Source of the DNA: Trebonia sp963767685
GTDB taxonomy: Bacteria > Actinomycetota > Actinomycetes > Streptosporangiales > Streptosporangiaceae
Length of the DNA: 64,000 nucleotides
Direction of reading: 5' to 3'
Assembly (NCBI GenBank): GCA_963767685.1
Contig: CAVYEZ010000012.1
Coordinates: forward strand, 186,001 to 250,000
The notes beneath the pieces are model-generated. The model saw only the letters and a program-made list of their open reading frames with translations. It had not been told where the DNA came from and ran no database searches. The stretch's first letter is position 1. Each line of letters begins with the position of its first letter. Made by a program: the position numbers and the translations under genes. Positions 16,698-26,500 of this stretch are shown in pieces.

Positions 16698-17188
16698 GCA
16701 CTCAAGGCTACCGGCCTAGTTAGGGCTACTGCGCCGGGTCGGCCAGGGAATCTCACCAATCGCGCGTCCGGATTGGACGAATGCGGCGCGGCCGCCGTCC
16801 GACGGGCAATCCGGCACACCTGCGAGCCCGGCTCGCCAACCGGTTCAGCAGCGTTATTGCCCTCTGCTTTTTTCCTTTCGCCCACCAGGCCACGCTGCTG
16901 CCCCCCTCGGGCTCGACGCCCAGGAGCCGCCATTCCTCACCGACCGCAAGGCCCACATCATCGATCTGCTGCTGCACGGCCTGACTACGACTGCAAGCGG
17001 GGAAACGAGCCTCGTTACGAGGCAGGAGTGAGGCTAGTCCACGGCGTTCGGCCGCTGGAGGTCGGCGGCGACGAGCAGCGGGGCGTTGCCCTGCTCCCTC
17101 AGCCCGGTTTTCGGCGGAACCGTTCAGCGGGTGGCGGTCACGCTCGCCCTCGCGGCCGGGGCGGTGATCGCCGCCCGGCTGCCGGCCC
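16698..17188. other. Gap upstream of ffh with gene debris
   Basis: This 491-bp stretch has no convincing intact gene. It holds an ffh-like fragment at 17042-17104, and on the plus strand a frame ending QEPPFLTDRKAHIIDLLLHG and a short tail with a stop near 17030, which may be the end of a lost regulator. In related genomes glnD directly precedes ffh, so this area plus the methyltransferase and amidase are insertions. Confidence 0.4.
17042..17104 (-). pseudogene. Fragment of an SRP GTPase gene (ffh-like)
   Basis: On the minus strand this 63-base fragment reads LREQGNAPLLVAADLQRPNA and V. It matches the ffh segment at 16268-16330 (LKEQGNTPMLVAADLHRPNA) at about 87% nucleotide identity. There is no surrounding GTPase domain. 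It is either a partial duplication of the adjacent ffh or a relic of a diverged copy. Confidence 0.7.
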
Positions 17189-17815
17189 TTACTTGCGGGC
17201 GGTGCCGAGGATCCGCGGGGCCGGCGGGAACCGGACCGCGGACGGCGGGAACCGGAAGCCGCGGCAGGTCTCCACGGTGAAGACCCGGCCGATCTGGGCC
17301 AGGGTGTCACGGTGGACGTGACAGCCGCCAAGCAGGTGCGGCCAGGCCAGGTCCGCGGCCCGCTGGAACGCGGCGTACAGCGGGTCCCGGCTGCGCACGT
17401 GCTCCCAGAAGCGCAACTGCCCGCCCGGGCGCAGGACCCGGGAGAACTCGGCGAGCGCGGCCGGGACGTCGGCCACGGAGCACAGCACGCCGGAGACCAC
17501 GACGGCGTCGAACTCGGCGTCGGCCGCGGGAAGCTCCGCCGCGGTTCCGTCAACCACCGTGACGGGCACCGGGGCGACCGCGGCCGCCCCGACGGCGCGG
17601 CTCCGCAGGTAGGGCTCGGGCTCCACGGCCACGACCTCCCCCACGGAGACGGGATAGCGCGCGAAGTTCAGGCCGGTCCCCGCCCCGACCTCCAGCACCC
17701 GGCCGGACAGGCCCGCCAGCAGCTCGGTCCTGAGCTCGCGGCCGCCGCGCTCCTCCAGGCGGGCGCCGCAGCGGTCGAAGTAGCGCGCGAACAACGGGTT
17801 TCTTACCAGTTCCAT
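17189..17815 (-). CDS. Class I SAM-dependent methyltransferase (UbiE/COQ5-like)
   Basis: The protein has 208 residues. It has motif I VLEVGAGTGLNFARYP, an acidic residue after the second strand (VVAVEPEPYLR), the FDAVVVSGVLCSVADV motif and LRPGGQLRFWEHVRS, typical of the methyltransferase-11 fold. The substrate is not predictable; small-molecule or lipid methylation is usual for this class. It lies between ffh and glnD, where other actinobacteria have no gene, and diverges from the amidase. Confidence 0.85.
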   Translation of the reverse strand: MELVRNPLFARYFDRCGARLEERGGRELRTELLAGLSGRVLEVGAGTGLNFARYPVSVGEVVAVEPEPYLRSRAVGAAAVAPVPVTVVDGTAAELPAADAEFDAVVVSGVLCSVADVPAALAEFSRVLRPGGQLRFWEHVRSRDPLYAAFQRAADLAWPHLLGGCHVHRDTLAQIGRVFTVETCRGFRFPPSAVRFPPAPRILGTARK

Positions 17816-17907
17816 GCCTCAATAGCTACCACCGGAGCCCGGCAGCGGCGGGAAATCGGCCAACGGGCAGCCTGGACATCGCTTGGCGGGCCGGGCAGTA
17901 TCGCGGT

Positions 17908-19332
17908 GTGGGTGAGACAACGTGGCTGGATGCCACCGCACAAGCAGACCTTGTCCGCCGCGGCGAGGTAAGTCCCAGGGAACTGGTCGAAGAGGCCATC
18001 GCCCGGATCGAGACGGTCAACCCGAAGCTGGACGCCGTCATCAGGACCAGGTTCGACGCGGCGCGGCAGGAGGCCGAGGGCGACCTGCCCGACGGCCCCT
18101 TCCGCGGCGTCCCGATCCTGTTCAAGGACCTGGGCTGCACGGTTGAGGGCGAGGTGACGGCGTTCGGGCTCGGGCCGCTGCGCGACCTGAAGATCCCGGT
18201 CACGTCCTTCCTGGCGGCGCAGTTCCTGGCGGCCGGCTTCGTGCCGCTTGGCCGGACCAACGTGCCCGAGCTTGGCACCACGGTGACCACCGAGCCGCGG
18301 AGCTTCCCGCCGGCGCGCAACCCGTGGAACACCGGTCACTCGACCGGCGGCTCGTCCGGAGGGTCGGCCGCCGCGGTCGCGTCCGGCATGGTCCCGGTGG
18401 CGCACGCCAACGACGGCGGCGGATCCATCCGCATCCCGGCCAGCGAGTGCGGGCTTGTCGGGCTCAAGCCGACCCGCGCCCGGGTGAGCCAGGGACCGGT
18501 CACCGGGGAGGCGTGGGCGGGCAGCACGATCGACGGCGCCCTCGCCCGCACCGTCCGCGACGCGGCCGGCGTGCTCGACGTGATCAGCAACCCGATGCCC
18601 GGCGACCCCTACTACGCGCCACCGCTACCGGGCCCGCTCGCGCGGGAGGTCGGCGCCGACCCCGGCCGGCTGCGGGTCGGGGTGCTTGACCGGCCGGGCG
18701 TGGACGGGTACCTCGATGACCCGGAGTGCCGGGCGGCGGTGGCCCGCGCGGCCGCGCTGCTTGAGTCGCTGGGCCACCACGTCGAGGAGTCCGCGCCCGC
18801 GGCGATGCTTGAGCAGGAGTTCCTCCGGCACTTCATCAACATCATCGCCGCCGACACCGAGGCCACGATGCAGGCGTTTGAGTTCCTGCTCGGCCGCCGG
18901 ATCGGCGAGGACGAGATCGAGCCGCGCAACGCCGCCCACCGGCGGGCCGGCCAGGCGCTCAGCGCGCCGGCCTACCTGGGGAGCCGGGCCTGGCTCGGGA
19001 TGTGGACGCGCCGGATGGCGGACTGGTGGACCGGGCACGACCTGCTCCTGACGCCGACCCTGGGGGCGCCGCCGCCGGAGCTGGGCTGGTTCACCGCCGA
19101 CGGGCCCGAGCAGGAGGAACGCCGGATCGCCAGCTTCATCCCGTACACGGCGCAGTTCAACATGACCGGCCAGCCGGCGATCAGCCTCCCGCTGCACTGG
19201 ACGCCCGGCGGCCTGCCCGTCGGCGTGCAGCTGGTCGCCGCCTACGGGCGTGAGGACCTGCTGGTCCGGGTCGCCAGCCAGCTTGAGCAGGCGGCGCCCT
19301 GGGCCGACCGGCACCCGCCCGTGCACGCCTGA
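17908..19332 (+). CDS. Amidase (amidase signature family)
   Basis: The protein has 474 residues from GTG 17908. The Ser-cisSer-Lys triad is complete: Lys73 in VPILFKDLG, cis-Ser149 in STGGSSGGSAAAVASG and Ser173 in DGGGSIRIPA. The family hydrolyses carboxamides (indole-acetamide, nylon oligomers, peptide amides and others); the exact substrate is unknown, and the lack of gatB/gatC nearby argues against GatA. It has no signal peptide, so it is cytosolic. It is inserted between the methyltransferase and glnD and is convergent with glnD. Confidence 0.9.
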   Translation: MGETTWLDATAQADLVRRGEVSPRELVEEAIARIETVNPKLDAVIRTRFDAARQEAEGDLPDGPFRGVPILFKDLGCTVEGEVTAFGLGPLRDLKIPVTSFLAAQFLAAGFVPLGRTNVPELGTTVTTEPRSFPPARNPWNTGHSTGGSSGGSAAAVASGMVPVAHANDGGGSIRIPASECGLVGLKPTRARVSQGPVTGEAWAGSTIDGALARTVRDAAGVLDVISNPMPGDPYYAPPLPGPLAREVGADPGRLRVGVLDRPGVDGYLDDPECRAAVARAAALLESLGHHVEESAPAAMLEQEFLRHFINIIAADTEATMQAFEFLLGRRIGEDEIEPRNAAHRRAGQALSAPAYLGSRAWLGMWTRRMADWWTGHDLLLTPTLGAPPPELGWFTADGPEQEERRIASFIPYTAQFNMTGQPAISLPLHWTPGGLPVGVQLVAAYGREDLLVRVASQLEQAAPWADRHPPVHA

Positions 19333-19345
19333 TTACGAGAAACGG

Positions 19346-21625
19346 TTAGCGGACCAGAGTAAGCCGCGGCCGTTCGGGATGATATAAAGCGGCGCTGAGC
19401 GCGGCGAGGACCGTTTTTACCGTGCGCTTGCGCAGTTCCGGGTCGGTGAGCAGGCCGCCGGCGGCGTCGGTGACGTAGAAGACGTCGACCGCCTCGGCGC
19501 CGAGCGTCTCGACGCGGGCGGCCTGGACGTTGAGGCCGCACTCGCCGAGCGCGCGGCCGATGCGCCACAGCAGGCCGGGCTCGTCGTGCGCACGGACCTC
19601 GACGACCGTGGCGACGTTGGACGCGTTGTCGACGAGCGCGACCTTGGGCGGCGGGGCGTTCGTGCCGTGCGGGCGGGCCGCCCTGGCCCGGCGCTCCAGC
19701 CGGTCCTCGACGTCGAGCCTGCCCTCGAGCATGCGCCGCAGGTCCGCGGTGACGAGCTGGGCGTCCGGCGGGTCGCCGTACTCGGGGACCACGCTGAAGA
19801 CCGTGACGGCCGTGTCGCCGACGTTGGTCGCGTTCGCGCCGCGGACCGTGAGCCGGTGCGACGCGAGCACCCCGGCCGCCCGCCACAGCAGGCCGGGACG
19901 GTCCAGGGCGACGACCGTGACCTCGTTGTTCTGGAAGATCGCGGCCGGGCCGCCGTCGGTGACGAGCGCCAGCTGGTCCTCGCGCAGCGGGACGGGCTCG
20001 GGCACCGGCTCGCCGTCAAGCACGGCGCTGACCCGGCGGACGAGATCGGCGACCAGGCCGGCCTTCCAGTCGTTCCACGCCGCGGGGCCGGTCGCGAGCC
20101 CGTCGGCCTGCGACAGCGCGTGCAGCAGCTCGAGCAGCGTCAGCGAGCCCACGATGTCCGCGACGTGCTGCACGGTCATCGGGTCGTCAAGGTCGCGCCT
20201 GGTGGCGACGCTGGGCAGCAGCAGGTGGTGCCTGACCGCGTCGGCGACCAGCTGCACGTCCGGCTCGCTGAGCCCGAAGCGGCGGCACGCGTCGCGGGCG
20301 ACGACCTCGCCGGAGACGCTGTGGTCACCCGGCCAGCCCTTCCCGATGTCGTGCAGCAGCGCGGCGAGCAGCAGCAGGTCGGGCCGCGAGACGTTGCGGG
20401 CGAGCGCGGCGGCGTTGGCCGCGCACTCGACCAGGTGCCGGTCGACGGTGAAGCGGTGCAGCGGGTTGCGCTGCGGGCGGTTGCGCACCCGGTCCCAGTC
20501 CGGGATCAGGGCGGCGAGCAGGCCCTCCTGGTCGAGTGCCTCCCAGACCGCGATGGCGTTCGGGCCGGCGCCGAGCAGGGCGAGCAGGGCGTTGCGGGCC
20601 TCGGCGGGCCACGGGACGGAAAGCGGCGGGCACTCGGCGAGCCGGGCCAGCGCGCGGGGCGCGAGCGGGAGGCCGACCTGGGCGGCCGCGGCGGCGGCCC
20701 GCAGCACCAGCACCGGGTCGGCGGCGGGGGACGCCGCCCGGGCGAGCACCACCTCGCCGTCCTGCTCCACCACGTTGTCGGCGAGCGGGCGGCGGTCAAG
20801 CTTCCCGCGGCGCATCCGGACGCCGATCGCGCGGCGCCCGCCCGCCCGGTCCGCCTGGCGGAAGGCGTGGTCGACCGCGTAGGCGACGGTCCGGCCCGCG
20901 CCGGCCAGCTGGCGCAGCAGCGCGTCCCCGTCGAGCAGGTCGAGCGTCCGGGCGACCTCGTCCTGCTCTTCGAGCACGAGCCGGTCCAGGCGCCGCCCGG
21001 TGACCTCGTGCAGGACGTGGCGGGCATCGAGGACCTGCTCGTAGGCGGCCCTGACCTTCGGGCCGGGCGCGGGGGCGACCCAGGCCGCCGCGATGGCCTG
21101 GATGGCGTGCACGTCCCGCTGCCCGCCCCGGCTCTCCTTGAGGTCGGGTTCGAGCAGGAACGCCAGCTCGCCGAATAGCCGGGTCCGTTCCTCGTGCAGT
21201 TCCTTGAGCTCGGCGAGCCTGGTGCGGGCGTTCGACCGCCAGTCGTCGAGCGCGACCTCGCGGAGCCGGTTGGTCAGGTCCATGTCGCCGGCGACGTGCC
21301 GCGCGTACAGGAGTCCAAGTGCGACCTTGAGGTCATTGCGCGCCACCCGGCGGGCCTGCGGCACGGTCCGCACGGCGTGGTCCAGGTGGGCGCCGGAATC
21401 CCAGACCGGGTACCAGACGCGGTCGGCGATCTTGGCGATGCCGTCCCGGCCGTCGTGCAGCATCAGCACGTCGAGGTCGCTGCCTGGCAGCAGTTCCTTG
21501 CGGCCGTACCCGCCCACCGCGACCAGGGCGACGCCGGGCTCGGCGCCGAGCATCCCGGCCAGCCAGCGGTCGGTTTCTGTAGTCCTCCGGCTACGATCAG
21601 CCGCGTAAGAAGTCATCACGTTCAC
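19346..21625 (-). CDS. glnD: [Protein-PII] nucleotidyltransferase/removing enzyme GlnD
   Basis: This bifunctional enzyme modifies and demodifies PII in response to nitrogen status; in Actinobacteria it adenylylates rather than uridylylates. The protein has 759 residues. The nucleotidyltransferase motif is VGGYGRKELLPGSDLDVLML, the HD phosphohydrolase motif is LLLLAALLHDIGKGWPGDHS, and two C-terminal ACT domains bind glutamine (VVALDRPGLLWRAAGVLA and VRAHDEPGLLWRIGRALG). The annotated start is GTG 21625, with ATG 21616 as an alternative. It lies 88 bases downstream of glnB, the expected partner. Confidence 0.95.
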   Translation of the reverse strand: MNVMTSYAADRSRRTTETDRWLAGMLGAEPGVALVAVGGYGRKELLPGSDLDVLMLHDGRDGIAKIADRVWYPVWDSGAHLDHAVRTVPQARRVARNDLKVALGLLYARHVAGDMDLTNRLREVALDDWRSNARTRLAELKELHEERTRLFGELAFLLEPDLKESRGGQRDVHAIQAIAAAWVAPAPGPKVRAAYEQVLDARHVLHEVTGRRLDRLVLEEQDEVARTLDLLDGDALLRQLAGAGRTVAYAVDHAFRQADRAGGRRAIGVRMRRGKLDRRPLADNVVEQDGEVVLARAASPAADPVLVLRAAAAAAQVGLPLAPRALARLAECPPLSVPWPAEARNALLALLGAGPNAIAVWEALDQEGLLAALIPDWDRVRNRPQRNPLHRFTVDRHLVECAANAAALARNVSRPDLLLLAALLHDIGKGWPGDHSVSGEVVARDACRRFGLSEPDVQLVADAVRHHLLLPSVATRRDLDDPMTVQHVADIVGSLTLLELLHALSQADGLATGPAAWNDWKAGLVADLVRRVSAVLDGEPVPEPVPLREDQLALVTDGGPAAIFQNNEVTVVALDRPGLLWRAAGVLASHRLTVRGANATNVGDTAVTVFSVVPEYGDPPDAQLVTADLRRMLEGRLDVEDRLERRARAARPHGTNAPPPKVALVDNASNVATVVEVRAHDEPGLLWRIGRALGECGLNVQAARVETLGAEAVDVFYVTDAAGGLLTDPELRKRTVKTVLAALSAALYHPERPRLTLVR

Positions 21626-21712
21626 CAGGTCCCCCGAATGTTTTGTACGTGGCCCGCCATAGGCGGGCCACGCTCGCGGTACTGGCCCCCCGGGTCGTGG
21701 TCGTGGCTCGAC

Positions 21713-22051
21713 CTACAGAGCGTCGGACCCGCGCTCCCCGGTGCGCACCCGGATGACCGTGTCGACCGGCACGACCCACACCTTGCCGTCGCCGATGCGG
21801 CCCGTCTGGGACGCCTTGGCGATGACGTCGACGAGGTCGTCCACGTCAGGGTCGTCGCAAATAACCTCGACCCGCACCTTGGGGACAAGGTCGACCTGAT
21901 ATTCGGCGCCCCGGTATACCTCGGTATGACCGCGTTGCCTGCCGTATCCGCTCGCCTCACTGACTGTCATGCCGTGCACGCCGAATGCCTGCAATGCCGC
22001 CTTGACGTCGTCGAGTTTGAAGGGCTTGATGACAGCCGTAATGAGCTTCAT
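21713..22051 (-). CDS. glnB: Nitrogen regulatory protein PII
   Basis: This 112-residue trimeric sensor of 2-oxoglutarate, ATP/ADP and nitrogen status begins MKLITAVIKPFKLDDVKAAL. The T-loop has SGYGRQRGHTEVYRGAEY with the modified Tyr51, and the B-loop region reads TGRIGDGKVWV. It is co-oriented with glnD. The ammonium transporter gene amtB, which usually forms an operon with glnB and glnD (often as glnK), is absent; ftsY directly precedes. Confidence 0.96.
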   Translation of the reverse strand: MKLITAVIKPFKLDDVKAALQAFGVHGMTVSEASGYGRQRGHTEVYRGAEYQVDLVPKVRVEVICDDPDVDDLVDVIAKASQTGRIGDGKVWVVPVDTVIRVRTGERGSDAL

Positions 22052-22119
22052 GTGACCAGCCTCTCGTTCGCCACATCCGACGATGCCTTAGCCGCGTTTC
22101 CTGCGCCCGGTCGGAATGT

Positions 22120-22135
22120 GTCAGAACGATGAAAC
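22120..22135. promoter_or_regulatory. Possible GlnR-type site upstream of glnB
   Basis: GTCAG-AACGAT-GAAAC resembles the actinobacterial GlnR box (GTnAC, six bases, GnAAC) with one deviation in the first half. It is about 70-85 bases before the glnB start, a normal distance. One imperfect site is weak evidence. Confidence 0.3.
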
Positions 22136-22190
22136 ACCGGGCCGCTCTATTACGCCAGCGTTTCGAAACCGTTCAGGCCCAGGTCAGCGA

Positions 22191-23372
22191 TTAATCGCCC
22201 AGAATCGCGTCGACGAACGTGACCGGGTCGAACGGCGCCTGGTCATCGGGTCCCTCGCCGAGCCCGACGAGCTTCACCGGGACGCCGATCTCGCGCTGCA
22301 CGGCGATCACGATGCCGCCCTTGGCGGTGCTGTCCAGCTTGGTGAGCACGATGCCGGTGACGTCCACGACCTCGGCGAAGACCCGCGCCTGGCGGAGCCC
22401 GTTCTGGCCGGTGGTGGCGTCGAGCACGAGGAGCACCTCGTCCAGGGCGGTGCGCTTCTCGACGACCCGCTTAATCTTGCCAAGCTCGTCCATCAGGTCG
22501 TTCTTGTTGTGCAGGCGGCCCGCGGTATCGATCAGCACCACGTCCGCCTCCTGCTCGATGCCAACGGACACCGCGTCGAACGCGACGCTCGCCGGGTCCG
22601 CCTGCTCCTTGTCCGAGCGGACGGTCACCGCGCCGACCCGGTCGCCCCAGGTCTGGAGCTGGTCGGCCGCCGCCGCGCGGAACGTGTCGGCCGCGCCGAG
22701 CACCACCGTCTCCCCGTCACCGACCAGGGCCCGGGCGAGCTTGCCGATCGTGGTCGTCTTGCCCGTGCCGTTGACGCCGACCACGAGCAGGACCGCCGGG
22801 CGGCCCTCGTGCCGCTGGGTACGCAGCGCCCGGCTCGCCTCGGTCTCCACCTGGGCAAGCAGCTCCGCGCGGAGCATGGACCGCACCTCGTCCGGCGTCC
22901 GCGTCCCCTCGACCTTCACCCGGGTCCGCAGGTCCGACGTGATCTGCCGGGCGGGCGTCACGCCCACGTCGGCGGTGATCAGGACCTCTTCGATCTCGTC
23001 CCAGGTGTCATCGTCGAGCCGGTCCCGCGACAGCAGGCCGAGCAGCGCGCTGCCGAAGCCGGTCTGCGAGCGGGCGAGGCGGGCCCGCAGCCGGACCATC
23101 CGCCCGGCCGAGGGCGGCGGCTTCTCCAGGCTGGGCTTGGGCGGCGCCGACGGTGCGAGGAGCTCGGCCGCGGTCGGTGGCGCGGTGGCGGTCGCCGTTC
23201 CTGTCCCTGATGATCCCTGGTCGCTCGCCTTCGGCAGCGGGCCGGTCAGGTCAAGCTCGCGGGCCCGCCCGCGGCGAACCCCGTGCATGCCGCGCGGGCG
23301 GAGCAGCATCGTGCCGCCGACGCCGAGCAGCAGCACGGCGACCACCACGATGATGATGATGTACGCAATCAT
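22191..23372 (-). CDS. ftsY: Signal recognition particle receptor FtsY
   Basis: This membrane-bound GTPase partner of Ffh has 393 residues. An N-terminal transmembrane helix (MIAYIIIIVVVAVLLLGVGG) and a Pro/Ala-rich linker, as in other actinobacterial FtsY, precede the NG domain: G1 GVNGTGKTTTIGKLA, the insertion-box DTFRAAAADQLQTW, DTAGRLHNKNDLMDEL, TKLDSTAKGG and a C-terminal FVDAILGD. It lies 149 bp downstream of smc in the conserved smc-ftsY order. Confidence 0.96.
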   Translation of the reverse strand: MIAYIIIIVVVAVLLLGVGGTMLLRPRGMHGVRRGRARELDLTGPLPKASDQGSSGTGTATATAPPTAAELLAPSAPPKPSLEKPPPSAGRMVRLRARLARSQTGFGSALLGLLSRDRLDDDTWDEIEEVLITADVGVTPARQITSDLRTRVKVEGTRTPDEVRSMLRAELLAQVETEASRALRTQRHEGRPAVLLVVGVNGTGKTTTIGKLARALVGDGETVVLGAADTFRAAAADQLQTWGDRVGAVTVRSDKEQADPASVAFDAVSVGIEQEADVVLIDTAGRLHNKNDLMDELGKIKRVVEKRTALDEVLLVLDATTGQNGLRQARVFAEVVDVTGIVLTKLDSTAKGGIVIAVQREIGVPVKLVGLGEGPDDQAPFDPVTFVDAILGD

Positions 23373-23521
23373 GTAAGCAAGGTCTCCCTGGATGGCCTGT
23401 CCCCGACGCGGCCGCGCACCGTCCGTCCGCGTTCAACGCCCTTGAGCACGCTACAACATGCCCAGCCCTGCGCTTGGCATGCTCATGCACACGAACTCGT
23501 TACGCCTTGCGCCCGCCCGGA

Positions 23522-26500
23522 TCAGGCAGGTTCGGCCTCGCGTACGCGCTGGCTGATCACGTGGGACACGCCGTCGCCGCGCATCGAGACGCCGTAGAGC
23601 GCGTCGGCCGCCTCCATGGTGCGGCGCTGGTGGGTGATGACGATGAGCTGGGAGCTCTCCTGCAGTTCGGAGAACACCCCGAGCAGGCGCTGCAGGTTGC
23701 TGTCGTCGAGCGCCGCCTCGACCTCGTCGAGCACGTAGAACGGCGACGGGCGGGCCTTGAAGATCGCGAACAGGTAGGCGATCGCCGTCAGCGACCGCTC
23801 GCCGCCGGACAGCAGGGACAGCCGCTTGACCTTCTTGCCCGGCGGCCGCGCCTCGATCTCGATGCCGGTCGTCAGCATGTCGTCTGGCTCGGTCAGGATC
23901 AGCCGCCCCGAGCCGCCGGGGAACAGCCGGGCGAACAGCCCCTCGAACTCGCGGGCGGTGTCCGCGTAGGCGGAGGCGAACACCTCCTGCACCCGGTCAT
24001 CGACCTCCTTGACGACCATGAGCAGGTCGCGGCGGGTCTTGCGGAGGTCGTCGAGCTGGGTGGCGAGGAACTGGTGCCGCTCCTGCAGCGCCGCGTACTC
24101 CTCGAGCGCGAGCGGGTTGACCTTGCCGAGCCGGGCGAGCTGCCGCTCGGCCTCGGCGGCGCGGGCCTCCTGGTCCTCCCGGACGTAGGGCACGCCGACG
24201 ATCTCCGGTTCGCCCGGCCCGGCCGGCGCCTTCCTGGCCTTGCGGGGCTGGGCAGGCTCTTCCTCGGCCGCCTCGGTCTCGGCCCGGACCGCGCGCAGCG
24301 CGTCGGCCAGCGAGAGGGCCTCGGACTCGGACTCGGACTCGGACTCGGCGGGAGATTCTGGTGCGTCGGGCCTGGGCTCGCCCTGGGTCTCGGATGCTGA
24401 AATTTCCGGAATGTCGGGTGCGTCAGCGCCTGACATTCCGGAATTGTTCCAGAGGGCCGGGGCTGCCGTCCGCGGAGGCTGGCGCGGCGTCCGGGAAGGC
24501 GTGGCGCGCCGTCCGAGGAGGCGGGCGCGGCGTCCGCGGAAGGCGGGCGCGGCGTCCGGGAAGGCTGGCACGTCGTCCGCCGGGGTGGCCGGGGCGGTGA
24601 CGAGGGTGCCGCGCTTCCGCGCCGCGGCGGCCAGCGGGGAGTCGGACGGGACGAGGATCAGCGTGCCGGGGCCGTAGTCGGTCAGCAGCGCGTCCGGCTC
24701 GATGCCGTACTCGTCGGCCGCGTGCGCGGCCAGCTGCTCTAGCCGCAGCCGGTGCTCGTTGCGGGAGATCTCGGTGCCGTGCGCGGAGTTCACGACCTTG
24801 TCGAGCTCGCCGGAGACCGTCGTCAGCTGGGCGCGGACGGCCTTGAGCGCCTCGGTGCCGCTCGCGCTCGCGGCCTCGGCATCGGTCCGTCGTTCCCCGG
24901 CGAGCCCTAGGGACGACTCGGCGGCGGACACCGCCAGGCCCGCCCCGGCCGCGACCGCGCTGGCGGCCGATGCCTGGGCGGCGCGCTGCTTGCGCCTGAG
25001 CGCGGCCCGCTCCCTGGCGGCCCGCTCGGTCACGGCGGAGGCGGCGAGCGAGTCGGCGCGGCCGCTGATCGCGCGCAGCCGCTCCTCGACGGTGCGCACC
25101 TCGAGGCGCGCCTCCATCTCGCGGTTGCGCGCGGCCGCGGCGCGCTGCGTAAGCTCCTCGCGCTCCTCGTCGGCCTGCAGGTCCTCGAGCTCCGGGTCGC
25201 TCGCGCGCTCTTCGTCCGCCTCCGCCTCGGCGAGCTCGGCCTTCAGCTGGGCGAGCTTCGCGTGGTCCTTCTCCGCGCTGCGCTCGGCCGCGCCCACGGC
25301 GGCGTCGAGCCGCTTGGCCTCGTCGGCGGCGGCCCGCGCGGCGCCGGCGAGGCGGCCGAGCCGGCCGGAGATCTCGGCGGCGGCTGCGTCCACGGCCCGC
25401 ATCTGGCCGCGGATCTCCTCAAGCTCCTGCCTGGCGGCCTCCTGCGCCTCCGTCGCCGCGGCGAGGGTGTCCGCGGCCGTGTCGCTGGCCAGTTCCGCGG
25501 CCGCCAGCTTCGCCGCGGCCTCGTCGGCCGCGGCGCGTACGTCGAGCAGCGACTGCCCGCCGGCGGACCCGCCGCGCGCCCAGTGCGCGCCGACCAGGTC
25601 GCCGTCCGCGGTCACCGCGCGAAAATCCGGATTATCCCGAACGAATGCGGCCGCCTCCTCCAGCCCACCCTGGACCACGACGTCGCCGAGCAGTTCGGCG
25701 ACCGCGTTGGAGAGCGCCGCGGGTGCTGAGACGACGTCGACGGCCCATCGCGCGCCGCTGGGGAGGGCGGGGCGGCCAGTGGTGGGAGACCCAGTGGTGG
25801 AAGACCCAGTGGTGGAAGACACAGTGGAAGCGCGGCCGGCGGAGGCCGACGCGGCGGCGATGACCAGGCCCACCGTGCCCGCGTTCGCGTTCCTGACCCC
25901 GGTCAGCACCTCTACCGCCGCGTCCAGGCCGTTCACCGTCAGGGCCTCGGCGGCGGCGCCGAGCGCGGCGGCGACGGCCTTCTGGTAGCCGTCGGCGACG
26001 GTGAGCTGGGCGGCGAAGGAGCCGAGCACGCCGCGGAAGCGGTCGGGGTCGGCGAGGACGGCGGCCGTCGCGTCGACCCCTTGCCTGAGGGTCTCGTTGA
26101 GCGCCTGTACCCGGGCCCGCAGGGCGGCGACCTCGCTGTTGGCGGCGCGTTCGGTCTTGCGCGCGGCGGCGACTCGTTCCGAGTGCTGGCTGTGCCCGCG
26201 CTGGGCCTTGTCGAGTTCGGCCGCGAGGCCGGTGCGGTCGGAGTCGCCGTCGTCCGCGACGTCCTGTACCTGGCTGTACTCCTGCTGCGCGCGCTCGGCG
26301 CGGGCCCGTGCCTGCTCGGCGGCGGCGGTCAGCCGGTCGATCTCCTCGCCGGTCGCGGCGGCCCGGCTGGCGGCGGCGTCGACCATGCCCCGCAGCCGGG
26401 CGAGGCGCTCGGCGCGGCCGGCGGCGGCCCTGGCGGCGTCCGCGAGCCTGCGCTCGGCCGCGGCGAGCGCGCTCTCGGCCATGGTCCTCATCGCGACCGA

